Shown in pieces: positions 1 to 8,221 of a stretch of 64,000 bases of DNA. Positions within the stretch are counted from its first letter, which is position 1; each line of letters opens with the position of its first letter. This stretch comes from Planctomycetota bacterium (lineage in GTDB: Bacteria > Planctomycetota > Phycisphaerae > UBA1845), in contig JACQFE010000055.1 in assembly GCA_016200265.1 (NCBI GenBank), positions 1-64,000 on the forward strand, given 5' to 3'. The translations under genes and the position numbers were made by a program. Under the pieces are notes generated by a model, which saw nothing but the letters and a program-made list of their open reading frames with translations, ran no database searches and was not told where the DNA came from.

Positions 1-63
1 CCCATGAAACATGGCCACATCCATCACCGCCGGCATGGGCCGCTTGTTCCGGTTGTCAGGCAT
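1..63 (-). CDS. N-terminus of an unidentified protein, cut by the window edge
   Basis: The minus strand has an ATG at position 63 preceded by a good ribosome binding site (GGAAGGAG, about 6 bases upstream). It reads 21 codons, starting MPDNRNKRPMPAVMDVAMFH, and leaves the window without a stop. The fragment is too short to assign to a family. It diverges from the DUF4287-type gene at 246, so the 182 bases between them should hold both promoters. The call rests only on the RBS and the open frame. Confidence 0.5.
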   Translation of the reverse strand, partial: MPDNRNKRPMPAVMDVAMFHG

Positions 64-245
64 TTCGCGTCTCCTTCCTCGAATCGCGTAAAACCTAACA
101 ACTACCGTACTTAATAGCCGGAGTCAAACAGAGAATCAGGATGGCTTTTAAGCGAATAGGGCTTCACATTGGGAAAACATCCATCGAAAGGAATGAAGCA
201 GCACAAGCGCCCTGATGTGCCTTGGACCATAAAGGAAAAACGTGA

Positions 246-806
246 ATGGCAAAGAGAATTCAAGAGAATCGATCGCCGGGAATCAGCGATGCAGCGGTGA
301 AGGCCGCGACCGGAAAATCATGGAAAGAGTGGTTCGCGATATTGGATCGCGCGGGCGCAGCGAAAATGCCGCACCGGGATATCGCAAAACTTCTCCACGA
401 AAATGATTGCGGCGACTGGTGGAGCCAGATGGTTGCGGTGGGATATGAGCGAGTGCGCGGCTTGCGCGTGAAACATCAGAAGCCCGACGGTTATTCCATC
501 AGCCGCAGCAAGACCATCTCTGCGCCGGTCGGCAGGCTCTTCAAGGCGTGGAAGGACAAGAAAGCACGGGAGCAATGGCTTGGCGTGGCGACGCTCACGA
601 TTCGCAAGTCCACGGTGAACCGGTCGATTCGAATCACGTGGGGCGATGGGCCAACGGACGTGATCGTGATGTTCTATCCAAAGGGCACTGGAAAGGCGCA
701 AGTCACGGTGGAACACAACAAATTGACCAGCGCCAAAGAGGGCGAGCGAATGAAGCGCTTCTGGGGCGCCGCGTTAACGCGATTGGAGAAAGTCCTTGCA
801 TCGTGA
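246..806 (+). CDS. DUF4287 plus SRPBCC-like domain protein
   Basis: 186 residues. Residues about 20-70 (GKSWKEWFAILDRAG, then GDWWSQMVAVGYERVRGLR) match the DUF4287 pattern seen in small cytoplasmic bacterial proteins. Residues about 85-186 (SKTISAPVGRLFKAW, later RFWGAALTRLEKVL) look like an AHSA1/SRPBCC hydrophobic-pocket domain with the usual final helix. The DUF4287-SRPBCC fusion is a known arrangement, but the ligand and function are unknown. There is no signal peptide. The start follows AAAGGAAAAACGTGA. An out-of-frame ORF at 548-988 is a shadow of this gene. Confidence 0.8.
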   Translation: MAKRIQENRSPGISDAAVKAATGKSWKEWFAILDRAGAAKMPHRDIAKLLHENDCGDWWSQMVAVGYERVRGLRVKHQKPDGYSISRSKTISAPVGRLFKAWKDKKAREQWLGVATLTIRKSTVNRSIRITWGDGPTDVIVMFYPKGTGKAQVTVEHNKLTSAKEGERMKRFWGAALTRLEKVLAS

Positions 807-884
807 AGTCGATGGTGGTCTCACAAGGCGGTGGTCAATTTGTAAAGTGCGCGATATTGCCGGGAATGTTGAAAGAGCGGACCG

Positions 885-1601
885 TTAACGATCACCCTTC
901 TTCGCAGGTGACGAAAGCTCATCGATCGCGCGGAATCCCCTCGTTGGGCAGGGAAGCGCCCGCTTGTAGTGAACATCCATGCGTTTGACGAGATCTGAAC
1001 CGGATACGAAGTACGTCGTGGCGATTCGGGTTTCCTCATCGATCAACCGTTCGATGATTCGGTATTCGGTCTTTCCGCCATCGGGACCGCGCGCCTCAAG
1101 TGTCCACACAAGGGTATCAGGCTCGTCGCCCCAAGCACCGACGGCGAGACTCGGCCCGGAAGAACCAAGATTGTCAAACCATGCGGCGCGATATTTTCCA
1201 TCGGGCTGATTCCACGTGGTCATTCCAATCGCCCAGTAAAATCGCTGCTCAGTTTTTGTGGTGTACGTTCGCCGCAGGACGCGATTATCCAGCGTCCAAA
1301 CAACTTCCTCGCGGCCTTTGACGGATGAAATGATCTCGCCTTTGGGATCGAATTGCGTTTCCACGATTTCCCAAATTCCGGCCAGCCGATCGAGCCTGGC
1401 GGTCATTGGGTCTGGAAACACTCCGGGTTCCGGTTCCTTGGAAGTAGCCTCAGATCTTTTCGCGGAGTCATTCGGCGGATCAGCGGCGTAAATCACTGCG
1501 ATTGGCAGGAGGCTGACCAATGCGAGGAACAAGACTTTCAGTCGACGGTACCTGAATGCCGCAAAAGAGAAGAAATTGGAAACTCGCCAACGTGCCGTCA
1601 T
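885..1601 (-). CDS. exported DUF1579-like protein
   Basis: About 238 residues from the ATG at 1601. An N-terminal hydrophobic stretch (VLFLALVSLLPIAVIYA) followed by AADPP looks like a signal peptide. The core (RLAGIWEIVETQFDP, then EEVVWTLDNRVLRRTY, then WAIGMTTWNQPDGKYRAAW) resembles DUF1579/lipocalin-like proteins of unknown function. The frame stays open upstream to 1664, but that part lies inside a dispersed repeat (1597-1667), so it is unlikely to be native coding sequence. Starts further downstream (CTG or TTG just before the hydrophobic segment) are also possible. A second DUF1579-like protein is encoded at 33808-34377. Confidence 0.65.
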   Translation of the reverse strand: MTARWRVSNFFSFAAFRYRRLKVLFLALVSLLPIAVIYAADPPNDSAKRSEATSKEPEPGVFPDPMTARLDRLAGIWEIVETQFDPKGEIISSVKGREEVVWTLDNRVLRRTYTTKTEQRFYWAIGMTTWNQPDGKYRAAWFDNLGSSGPSLAVGAWGDEPDTLVWTLEARGPDGGKTEYRIIERLIDEETRIATTYFVSGSDLVKRMDVHYKRALPCPTRGFRAIDELSSPAKKGDR

Positions 1602-1667
1602 TCTGAGGTCGTCATCGGCGACCGAAGAATCTCGAATCATTAGATGCTTCGCTGCGCTCAGCATGAC
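1597..1667. repeat. ~70 bp dispersed element with GTCATNCTGAG termini, copy 1
   Basis: The element begins GTCATTCTGAG and ends CTCAGCATGAC, an imperfect terminal inverted repeat. The interior contains CGAAGAATCTCG and ATGCTTCGCTGCG. Related copies are at 22602-22670 and 44918-44985. There is no internal ORF of its own, so it looks like a small non-autonomous repeat. It overlaps the 5' end of the DUF1579-like reading frame. Confidence 0.8.
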
Positions 1668-1681
1668 AAACTTCTGGCCCC

Positions 1682-3691
1682 TCAGTGTGCCGCGAGTTTC
1701 CTCGCCCGCTCCAGGATATACGTCAGTCCGACGCCGGTGTGCGAAAAAACTTCATCAGCCGTTCGCGCGGATTTGGGCATTCGGTTCACGGTGATGCCGG
1801 AAACTCGAATTTCACCGGATTCCGCCGCGGCTTCGGCCAATTCGGCGTGCAAGCCGCCGATGTAGTTGTCCTCAACGGTTAGAATCGCACTGCCGGCACG
1901 AGAAGCGGCCCGAAGAATTGGCGCGGAATCAAGCGGGAACGCGTAGACATCGAAGACGTTGCAAGTAATCCCATTTTTGGCGAGTTCGTCGGCGGCCCTT
2001 AGCGTCACATGAACCATATAGCCGCTGCTGGCCAGCGTCAGGTGCTTGCCTTCACGCAATTGCTTGGAACCTTTGAGGTCGAATTTCTCAGTCGCCGAAT
2101 AAAGGAAGGCGGCGTCAGGCCGATGGGTTCGCATGTAGCACATACCGAGGACGTTGGCCATCAGTTCGGTCAGGCGATAGGCGGCGATTGCGTCGCTGGG
2201 ATGGAATACGCGGCACGCGACCTGGCCATCGCCGGCGTCAGTTCGCGTCATGCTTCGGAAATAGGCCACATCGGAAAGCGACATCTGAGACGGGCCATCG
2301 GCCGCCAGTGACACTCCGGAATGCGAGCCGACGATCTTGATGTTCGCTCGCGTGATGTCGGCCATATCGATCTGATCTGCGCTGCGGGCGAGAAATTTGG
2401 CGAAACTGCTGGCGAACGGAATCTTCCCGGCGGCGGCCAAGCCCGCTGCGGCGCTGATCATATTCTGTTCGGCAATTTTGCACTCAAAGAAGCGATCCGA
2501 ATGAAACTTTGCAAATCGATCCGCATAAGTCGAATTGCTCACGTCGCCGTCGAGACTGACGATGCGATCGTCCACGTCGCCGAGCGCGGTCAGTGCCACG
2601 CCATACGCGACACGCGTTGCCATTTTCTTTGACGTGAAGGCCGCACCGGAGCCAACCCGCTCGCAAGCCGATTCGAACGAAGGAAGAGTGATTGCGCCTT
2701 GAGTGGCTCCAGTCTTGTTCGATGATCTTGAATCGTTCGACGCAGGTCTTGCAATTGTGGCGATTCGGCCCGATTTCGCGCCCAACCGCGCGCCAGTCGC
2801 ATCAAGCTGCGCACAGGCTTTTTCTAGCTCCGCGGCCGCAACCGGTTTGCCGTGATAATTGCTGCCGAGCATCAGATCGACGCCCCAGCCCTTCACGGTT
2901 TTCGCAACGATCGCCGTCGGCACGGTCGCCTCGCGCGCTTCATCAAACGCCGCCGCGAGCGCCGCCGGATCGTGTCCATCAGCATGAATGACCTGCCATC
3001 GAAACGCGCGTAACTTGTCGCTGATTGCATCCGCCGATTGCTGCGATGACACCGGGGCCGCCTGACCGTGACCATTGCAACTGAACACCGCGCACACATT
3101 GGCGAGCTTCTGATCAACGATGAAGTCGGCGGCCTCCCAGATTTGACCTTCGCGCGATTCGCCGTCACCGATGAGGCAGTAAATCCCCTTATCGATTCCG
3201 TCGAGCCGTGCAGCGAGCGCCAAACCTGCTGCTACCGATAATCCTTGGCCCAATGATCCGGTAGCGGCGTCGAAAAAGGGAAATCCTTCCGCAGGATTGG
3301 GATGACCGTCGAGCACGCTGTTCTGCTCGCGGAGTGTGTTCAAGTCCTCGACTCGCAGCGGCCTGGCGTCACGCGGTGATCGACCGACAACGCCGCCCAA
3401 ATCCGCATAGGCCGCATAGACGATCGGAACGCTATGACCGCTCGATAGTACCAGTCGATCGCTAGTCGGGTTCCATGGATCGGCGGGGTCCCAGCGCATT
3501 TGACGATACATCAGCTCGATCACGATGTGCGCGAGCGCCAGCGCCGTCGAGGGATGCCCCGATCCTGCGGCCGTCGTCATTCGCAAAACGTGTTTGCCCA
3601 ACTCGACGGCCTTGGCCTGCGCCGCGGCGACATCCACGTTTGTCATTTCGCCGGCCGTTTTTTTCCCGTTCATCGTACTGATTGCCGACAT
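1682..3691 (-). CDS. tkt: transketolase
   Basis: 669 residues, normal for the family. It is a thiamine-diphosphate enzyme of the non-oxidative pentose phosphate pathway that moves two-carbon ketol units between sugar phosphates in the cytoplasm. The N-terminal PP domain has SGHPSTALALAHI (about 44-56), GSLGQGLSVAAGLALA (about 145-160) and the TPP motif GDGESREGQIWEA (175-187) with its partner Asn near 206. The Pyr domain has SLDGDVSNSTYADRF and ECKIAEQNMISAAAGLA. The start at 3691 has GGGAG six bases upstream. The frame is open further upstream, but that part is low quality and overlaps a decayed gene. An upstream promoter in 3692-3855 is likely. Confidence 0.95.
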   Translation of the reverse strand: MSAISTMNGKKTAGEMTNVDVAAAQAKAVELGKHVLRMTTAAGSGHPSTALALAHIVIELMYRQMRWDPADPWNPTSDRLVLSSGHSVPIVYAAYADLGGVVGRSPRDARPLRVEDLNTLREQNSVLDGHPNPAEGFPFFDAATGSLGQGLSVAAGLALAARLDGIDKGIYCLIGDGESREGQIWEAADFIVDQKLANVCAVFSCNGHGQAAPVSSQQSADAISDKLRAFRWQVIHADGHDPAALAAAFDEAREATVPTAIVAKTVKGWGVDLMLGSNYHGKPVAAAELEKACAQLDATGARLGAKSGRIATIARPASNDSRSSNKTGATQGAITLPSFESACERVGSGAAFTSKKMATRVAYGVALTALGDVDDRIVSLDGDVSNSTYADRFAKFHSDRFFECKIAEQNMISAAAGLAAAGKIPFASSFAKFLARSADQIDMADITRANIKIVGSHSGVSLAADGPSQMSLSDVAYFRSMTRTDAGDGQVACRVFHPSDAIAAYRLTELMANVLGMCYMRTHRPDAAFLYSATEKFDLKGSKQLREGKHLTLASSGYMVHVTLRAADELAKNGITCNVFDVYAFPLDSAPILRAASRAGSAILTVEDNYIGGLHAELAEAAAESGEIRVSGITVNRMPKSARTADEVFSHTGVGLTYILERARKLAAH

Positions 3692-3855
3692 GCGTTGCTC
3701 CCATCCGAATGATTCAATTCGTCCGCCGGAGCCTAGCCGACAAGGGTGCTGGGGACAAGCGATGCTTGAACCACGCTGTGAATAGAAATCGACGGATAGA
3801 GAACGCGAAATTGGGCGCCCAGAGCCGTTGCTCAGCGAGGACCGCCTCTTGCTGC

Positions 3856-4210
3856 CTATTTCGGCGTGTGAACGAGATTGAGCAATGAAGATAGGCCCAG
3901 GAGATCCACATCGGCGTCGAAAACGAATGCGCCAAAGGGCGGTGAATACACGAGTCTTCCCGGTGGAGCAAACAATGGCCCGGAGGCGCAATTCGCCCAT
4001 CCGGCGAGATCGCTCGTATTGGCTGAATTAGCATGTCCCCATGTCGATCCGGCCGCACAGCACTCTCGGACGGCCGTCAAGATAGGTTTCACGCGTCTCT
4101 GGTGCAAAGCTCGGATCATCCGCGTTGATGCACGGCGACCCAGGGCTTAAGCGACGAACCCAGCCGCCGCCGACCTCCACCCATGTTTGGGAAAAGCTCT
4201 GGAATATCAC
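3856..4210 (-). pseudogene. decayed C-terminus of a secreted beta-helix/dockerin protein
   Basis: One minus-strand frame (4210-4028) reads SPCINADDPSFAPETRETYL, then DGRPRVLCGRIDMG, then stops. This is the typical end of planctomycete parallel beta-helix proteins (SPCIDAGDP...DLDG.PRV..G.VDMGAYE). A second frame continues with TSDLAGWANCASGPLF and AFVFDADVDLLGLSSLLN, which matches the paired dockerin-like calcium loops that normally follow, and ends at 3856. The two halves are in different frames, no N-terminus is present, and the usual DADGD loop is shortened. The remnant fills most of the 526-base gap between the epimerase and transketolase genes. Confidence 0.6.
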
Positions 4211-4217
4211 AGCGCAT

Positions 4218-5222
4218 TCACAAATTTTCTGAACGCTTTAAACATTCGATGAGTCTTCTTTCGCCGGATTCAGTTGAGACCAACAGGTCATAGCCAAAGT
4301 CGCGGCGAGCGGCGGAGATATCGAAATAATGCGAATTCGCGAGCTGGGCGGCGAGGAAGCGAGTCATTGGCGGATCGCCCCGCAATCGCATAACTCGGTA
4401 AATCGCCTCACAACAACCGCCGATTCGATACGCCCGAGCGTAGGATATTTTTCGCGTGATCGTCGGCGCGCCGATGGCCGAAAGGATCTTGTTGAGCCAC
4501 TCCCATAACTGCACCGGTTCGCCCTGACTGATGAAATAGGCTCGACCAGCGCAGGATGCACAGGGCTTCAGTGCATTGGCGGCAAGGATGTGTGCGTGTG
4601 CTGCGTTGTCGATGTACGTCACGTCGACCAAGGTGTCGTCCCCGCCGATCTGACGAAGTTTTCCCGCGCGGGAACGGGCGATAATCCGTGGAACCAAGTG
4701 CGGATCGCCCGGCCCCCAGATCAAGTGCGGCCGCAGGGCCACAGTCGCCAAGCCTTCGCCGTTGGCACGCAGCACCATTTGCTCAGCGATGGCCTTTGTT
4801 CTCGGATAGTCGGCCAAATACGCTCGCGGGTACGGGTGCGACTCATTTACGCCGCACAGCGATTCGCGTCCATTACCGAAAACGACGCTCGGCGTGCTCG
4901 TATAAATGAGCTTTTCCACTCCGCAATCGCGACAGGCGTCAATGACATTCTTTGTGCCTTCAACGTGAACCGATTCGAAATCGCGGCGCTTCCCCCAAAT
5001 CCGCGGCATGGCGGCCACATGGAACACGGTGTCAACACCTTGACACGCAGCTCGGACCGCTGTTGCATCGCGAATGTCGCTTTGAAACAAGCGAGAAATG
5101 CAATCAGTAAGGTGCGGATAGTTGCCGCGACCCAGAACGCGCACGTTATCGCCTCGCGCGTGAAGCATCCGCACGATCGCGCTGCCAAGAAATCCTCCGC
5201 CGCCGGTTACTAGAACAGCCAT
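4218..5222 (-). CDS. NAD(P)-dependent epimerase/3-beta-HSD family reductase
   Basis: 334 residues, extended short-chain dehydrogenase. The N-terminus has the Rossmann motif VTGGGGFLGSAIVRML (GxxGxxG, about 5-20), then VDTVFHVAAMPRIWG, and a catalytic Tyr-x-x-x-Lys in DYPRTKAIAEQ. The overall pattern is closest to 3-beta-hydroxysteroid dehydrogenase/OleD-type reductases, which act on 3-oxo or 3-hydroxy lipids, but no other ole genes are nearby. The substrate cannot be told from sequence. The start at 5222 is the first ATG, with AAGGAAACG-type weak complementarity upstream on the other strand. A low-complexity repeat (5231-5282) lies just upstream. Confidence 0.85.
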   Translation of the reverse strand: MAVLVTGGGGFLGSAIVRMLHARGDNVRVLGRGNYPHLTDCISRLFQSDIRDATAVRAACQGVDTVFHVAAMPRIWGKRRDFESVHVEGTKNVIDACRDCGVEKLIYTSTPSVVFGNGRESLCGVNESHPYPRAYLADYPRTKAIAEQMVLRANGEGLATVALRPHLIWGPGDPHLVPRIIARSRAGKLRQIGGDDTLVDVTYIDNAAHAHILAANALKPCASCAGRAYFISQGEPVQLWEWLNKILSAIGAPTITRKISYARAYRIGGCCEAIYRVMRLRGDPPMTRFLAAQLANSHYFDISAARRDFGYDLLVSTESGERRLIECLKRSENL

Positions 5223-5230
5223 GACACGAA

Positions 5231-5282
5231 GGAAACGTCAAAACGTCCAATTGTCAAAAGTCGAAACGTCGAAAAAGAGGCG
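5231..5282. repeat. low-complexity AACGTCGAAA-type repeat, copy 1
   Basis: Reads as imperfect units of AAACGTC, AAAACGTCC and AAAAGTCGAAACGTCGAAA. A closely similar tract lies in frame inside the DUF115 gene at 37081-37117. It sits directly upstream of the epimerase start, so it occupies part of that gene's promoter or 5' region. Confidence 0.7.
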
Positions 5283-5356
5283 GCGAGGCAAAAGGCGACT
5301 GGCAATGGGTCAAGCAGGAAATTTTGAAACTTCGGTGCCTGGGGTGTTGATCCGCG

Positions 5357-5381
5357 CGAGCCGCAGACTTCAGTTCGCGCG
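5357..5381. repeat. GAAGTCCGCGG palindromic repeat, copy overlapping the acpS stop
   Basis: Imperfect palindrome running CGAGCCGCAGACTTCAG and TTCGCGCG. On the other strand it matches, with a few mismatches, the two units at 37398-37424 and 37469-37493 (GCGCGGACTGAAGTCCGCGG). The TGA stop of acpS lies within it, so the last codons of acpS come from repeat sequence. Confidence 0.65.
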
Positions 5382-5756
5382 GAGTCCAATCGCCGACGCG
5401 GCCGCGTAATTCTTGGTGTGCGTGATGGAAAGATTCACGCGATTGATGCCTATCGCTTCCGCGCGGCGGGCGGTCGCGCCGCAAAGTCGCACGATCGGTT
5501 GACCCAGCTCGTTCGGCAGAATCTCCATGTCCGTCCAGGCGATCTCGCCGCGCCAGCCCGTGCCGATCATCTTGAGGATCGCTTCCTTGGCCGCGAACCG
5601 TCCGGCGATGAAAGGAATCGGATCGGCGAAGTGTTCAGCCCGCTCCTGCTCGGCCACGGTCAGCACGCGATCCAGAAACCGCTTGCCGTGATTCTCCAAC
5701 ACCCGCGCGATCCGCTCGCATTCAATGAGATCGATGCCGTGAGAAACGAATTGCAT
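5370..5756 (-). CDS. acpS: holo-[acyl-carrier-protein] synthase
   Basis: 128 residues, the usual size. It transfers phosphopantetheine from CoA to the conserved Ser of acyl carrier protein in fatty acid synthesis. The two diagnostic motifs are present: GIDLIECERI with Asp9 and RFAAKEAILK with Glu58, which bind magnesium and CoA. The start at 5756 gives the normal N-terminus MQFVSHGIDL and lies four bases past the stop of the upstream gene, so the two are probably co-transcribed and coupled. A longer open frame to 5831 reads back into the upstream gene and is rejected. The C-terminal residues IGLRAN and the stop fall in a dispersed palindrome. Confidence 0.93.
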   Translation of the reverse strand: MQFVSHGIDLIECERIARVLENHGKRFLDRVLTVAEQERAEHFADPIPFIAGRFAAKEAILKMIGTGWRGEIAWTDMEILPNELGQPIVRLCGATARRAEAIGINRVNLSITHTKNYAAASAIGLRAN

Positions 5757-5760
5757 GCCG

Positions 5761-6615
5761 TTACGCTTTCTCCCCGCTGACGAAGCGCACCTGAATTGGT
5801 TCAAGAGCGATGGAAATTTCGCGTAGCGCACGGAGATGAATCACAAAAAAGCGAATCATCGAAGCGACCCCAAATAACAACACGCCGACGCTAAGCGCTC
5901 CTACCCAATCAGTCACCGAGAACAATGGAAGGTAGGTGGTCATAGAGTAGTGAAACAGCCAGGATTGAGTCCGACCACTCGGTGTCGAGCAATTCAATAC
6001 CTGCCAAAGAACGGCCAATACGAAAGACGGCGCGACAGCTCTCGGCACACCTGCGGCCGCGGAAATCGCGATGTGCCTGAGCAATTCACTGTTCGATTTG
6101 GGCCGGGCCGCACGACGCAAATACCAAACATACACTATCGAAGCCATCAGAACGATCTCAATCGTGGTCAGGATTGCAAGTGTAAGCAAAGCGCCCTCCG
6201 CGACTCGCACCTTAGGACCTAGATAGCCGTAATAGCCAAACTCGGCAATAAAATTCACATGCTCGCCACCACCGCCGTGCAAGCGCAGTCCAACGTAGGT
6301 TGCAAAATATTCCGAGTACGCGAAGCCAAATCCAAGCAACAGTGCCGTTCCAATAAGCCAGATTAACGGCGCCGACTCGTCGGTATTGGTGAACCGAAGC
6401 GCCGGCCTCCAGCCTCGCGGCAGGCACCGATGCACGACTTTGAGAAACGTCTCGATTTCAAATTGCTTTACCAGATAATGGGTGCCACATTCCGGACACG
6501 TTCCTTCCTTCGGCAGCCCGCACAACCGGTATCTACAGGTAGGACAAGTTAGTCTCTGATCATCAAAGCAGATTTCTTCCAGTGTTCCTGACGGACGCAA
6601 TTCAGACGCGAGCAT
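5761..6615 (-). CDS. zinc-ribbon multi-pass membrane protein
   Basis: 284 residues. Residues about 23-45 form a zinc ribbon with two CxxC knuckles (CPTCRYRLCGLP, then CPECGTHY), a signature very common at the N-terminus of planctomycete membrane proteins. Four hydrophobic segments follow (PLIWLIGTALLLGFGFAYS, LLTLAILTTIEIVLMASIVY, VAPSFVLAVLWQVL, VGALSVGVLLFGVASMI). Function is unknown. It ends four bases before acpS on the same strand and so probably shares its transcript. The start ATG at 6615 places the ribbon near the N-terminus as in relatives. Confidence 0.75.
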   Translation of the reverse strand: MLASELRPSGTLEEICFDDQRLTCPTCRYRLCGLPKEGTCPECGTHYLVKQFEIETFLKVVHRCLPRGWRPALRFTNTDESAPLIWLIGTALLLGFGFAYSEYFATYVGLRLHGGGGEHVNFIAEFGYYGYLGPKVRVAEGALLTLAILTTIEIVLMASIVYVWYLRRAARPKSNSELLRHIAISAAAGVPRAVAPSFVLAVLWQVLNCSTPSGRTQSWLFHYSMTTYLPLFSVTDWVGALSVGVLLFGVASMIRFFVIHLRALREISIALEPIQVRFVSGEKA

Positions 6616-6646
6616 GATGAAGCATATTCACCATGCTTCGCCACTT

Positions 6647-6688
6647 CAATCGCAAATCGACAATCTCCAATCGACAACTGGCAATTAG
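6647..6688. repeat. low-complexity CAATC/GCAATT repeat, copy 1
   Basis: The intergenic tract reads CAATCGCAAATCGACAATC, then TCCAATCGACAACTGGCAATT, as repeated short words. A similar tract (ATTGGCATTCGGCAATCGGC) is at 32400-32440. It lies between the zinc-ribbon gene and the DNA glycosylase gene. Confidence 0.55.
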
Positions 6689-7761
6689 GCCTTCATCCCA
6701 CCATTGGCGTCCTGAAATTCTCGAATCAGTTCTCCCGCCGTTTCCCAGCGGATCCAGCTTTCACACCAGTACACGAGGTTCTTCCATTTGCCGTACGGGG
6801 CGTAGATGCGCTGAATTTTCTTGAGCGTCGGCTTGCGGCCATTGGTGTGGATCGCGGCCACGTGGGCGATGGTAGCGCTGTCGATGGACACGCGATCGTG
6901 TCGACCAAGCAGGCCGAGAAGCGAGTGAGCACTGGCCGGGCCGATGCCGCGAATCGATGTGAGAATCTTCAAGAGTTCGTCGCTGCTGATGTTTAGATCG
7001 GCCGCAAGCGACCAAAGCGATTCGGGGTCGAATTTGCCTGAGTCCACATCGCGGCACAATTTGACGATCGGCTCGGCGCGATAGCCCATGCGACAGACTT
7101 CGACGAGATATTTTTCGCCGGCGCGGGCGATCTCGCGCGGCGTCGGCCAGGCCGTGAGATTGCGGAAGTGCCGCACGTGCGGGCCAAGCTGAGCGATGCG
7201 GTTGATGGCTTTGACGGCCTGCGTCCAGTTGATGTTCGTGGCGCACAGGCACTTGATGATGTTTTCCGTCATGGTCGGCGACTTAATGAGCCGCCCGGCG
7301 CCGATCTTCGGCACGATCGCAAGTCGCGGATGCTCGGCGCAAAGTTCGTAGAATTCGCTGAGCTCCTCGTCGAGACCCAAAATGCGGTGAGCGTCTGCGA
7401 GGACTCGCTCGCGCCCCGCGCCGTCCACATCGCCATCGATCTGCCCGTGGGCCGCCTCGCCTACTCTGCCGTCGATGCGAATGCTCAAGTGCCGCGAAGT
7501 GGCACCACGACTCTGAATTTTGCGATTTGAATTCTGAGACTTCAGGTATGCGATTCGATCTTCGCGGCGAGCTGGTTCACTGATTGAGACACGAAACGGG
7601 CGTTCCTCGCCGCGAGTGATCCACTGCAGGCAGCCGCCGCATTCGTTCCAAGACATCGGCGAACATTCGTGCCAGCCGTGGCTGAGGGCAGTCGCTTTGA
7701 GGGAAAACGTCTCTGGGACAGCTAAGTGCAAGCTTGAATTTTTCAATGTATTATCGGACAT
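6685..7761 (-). CDS. AlkA-like DNA-3-methyladenine glycosylase
   Basis: 358 residues from the ATG at 7761. The N-terminus (LAVPETFSLKATALSHGWHE) is the beta-rich domain of AlkA/OGG-type base-excision glycosylases. The C-terminal half has the helix-hairpin-helix LTSIRGIGPASAHSLLGLLG followed by RVSIDS, whose Asp is in the expected catalytic position. It would remove alkylated or oxidised bases from DNA. The frame extends to a TTG at 7869, but the ATG at 7761 starts right at the conserved domain and is preferred. No clear Shine-Dalgarno sequence is visible. The long linker at about residues 70-140 is less conserved. Confidence 0.8.
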   Translation of the reverse strand: MSDNTLKNSSLHLAVPETFSLKATALSHGWHECSPMSWNECGGCLQWITRGEERPFRVSISEPARREDRIAYLKSQNSNRKIQSRGATSRHLSIRIDGRVGEAAHGQIDGDVDGAGRERVLADAHRILGLDEELSEFYELCAEHPRLAIVPKIGAGRLIKSPTMTENIIKCLCATNINWTQAVKAINRIAQLGPHVRHFRNLTAWPTPREIARAGEKYLVEVCRMGYRAEPIVKLCRDVDSGKFDPESLWSLAADLNISSDELLKILTSIRGIGPASAHSLLGLLGRHDRVSIDSATIAHVAAIHTNGRKPTLKKIQRIYAPYGKWKNLVYWCESWIRWETAGELIREFQDANGGMKA

Positions 7762-7949
7762 ATAGAAGAGGCCTTTTTCCTGGCAATTGGATAACTCTAC
7801 AGTTAGACGCCGAAGCTCACTCCGCCACTGAAAATCAATGGTCCCGGTAATTTTCTGGAAATTTGCCAAAATGACAAGCTGTTAACAGTATTGTGAAATG
7901 ATCCATAAATATAGTTAACATCAATGATTGGGTTAATGATACATCAAGC

Positions 7950-7965
7950 ATACAATATGTGGTAT
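7950..7965. promoter_or_regulatory. possible NrdR box upstream of nrdJ
   Basis: ATACAATATGTGGTAT matches 9 of 11 core bases of the NrdR box CAATATATTGT. It lies just upstream of the nrdJ promoter candidate. NrdR represses ribonucleotide reductase genes in many bacteria, usually from two boxes a few helical turns apart. Only one convincing box is seen here; a weaker AACAGTATTGTGAA lies near 7885. Confidence 0.3.
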
Positions 7966-7982
7966 GAAATTGCAGAATTTAG

Positions 7983-8010
7983 TTGACATGGTCGATTAAT
8001 GAGTTATGCT
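7983..8010 (+). promoter_or_regulatory. sigma70-type promoter for nrdJ
   Basis: A perfect -35 TTGACA (7983-7988) is followed after 16 bases by TATGCT (8005-8010) in an AT-rich stretch (7870-8045) that contrasts with the surrounding GC-rich DNA. This leaves a leader of about 200 bases before nrdJ. The leader was inspected for a cobalamin riboswitch and no clear B12-box consensus was seen. The rest of the 460-base gap 7762-8221 holds no gene. Confidence 0.5.
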
Positions 8011-8221
8011 ATCCGTTCTAAAAGGGTGATCTTTGTGAAGCATTTACCTTTCATTTTCAGTGGTGATGTTTTTGCCGGGCGGGTTGTTCCCGCAATTCCT
8101 TGGATAAGTTGAAGAGCAGGCGGATGACGATGGCTCGCTTCGGCGCGCCTTTTTTGACTGTTGCATAGCGTCGATGGACCAATAACAAAGTGTATTCTCG
8201 CCGGTGGAGGCGTGAGGTGAC

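Noticed and set aside
1602-1664. N-terminal extension of the DUF1579-like protein
   Set aside because: The sequence belongs to the dispersed 70 bp element and lies before the natural signal peptide.
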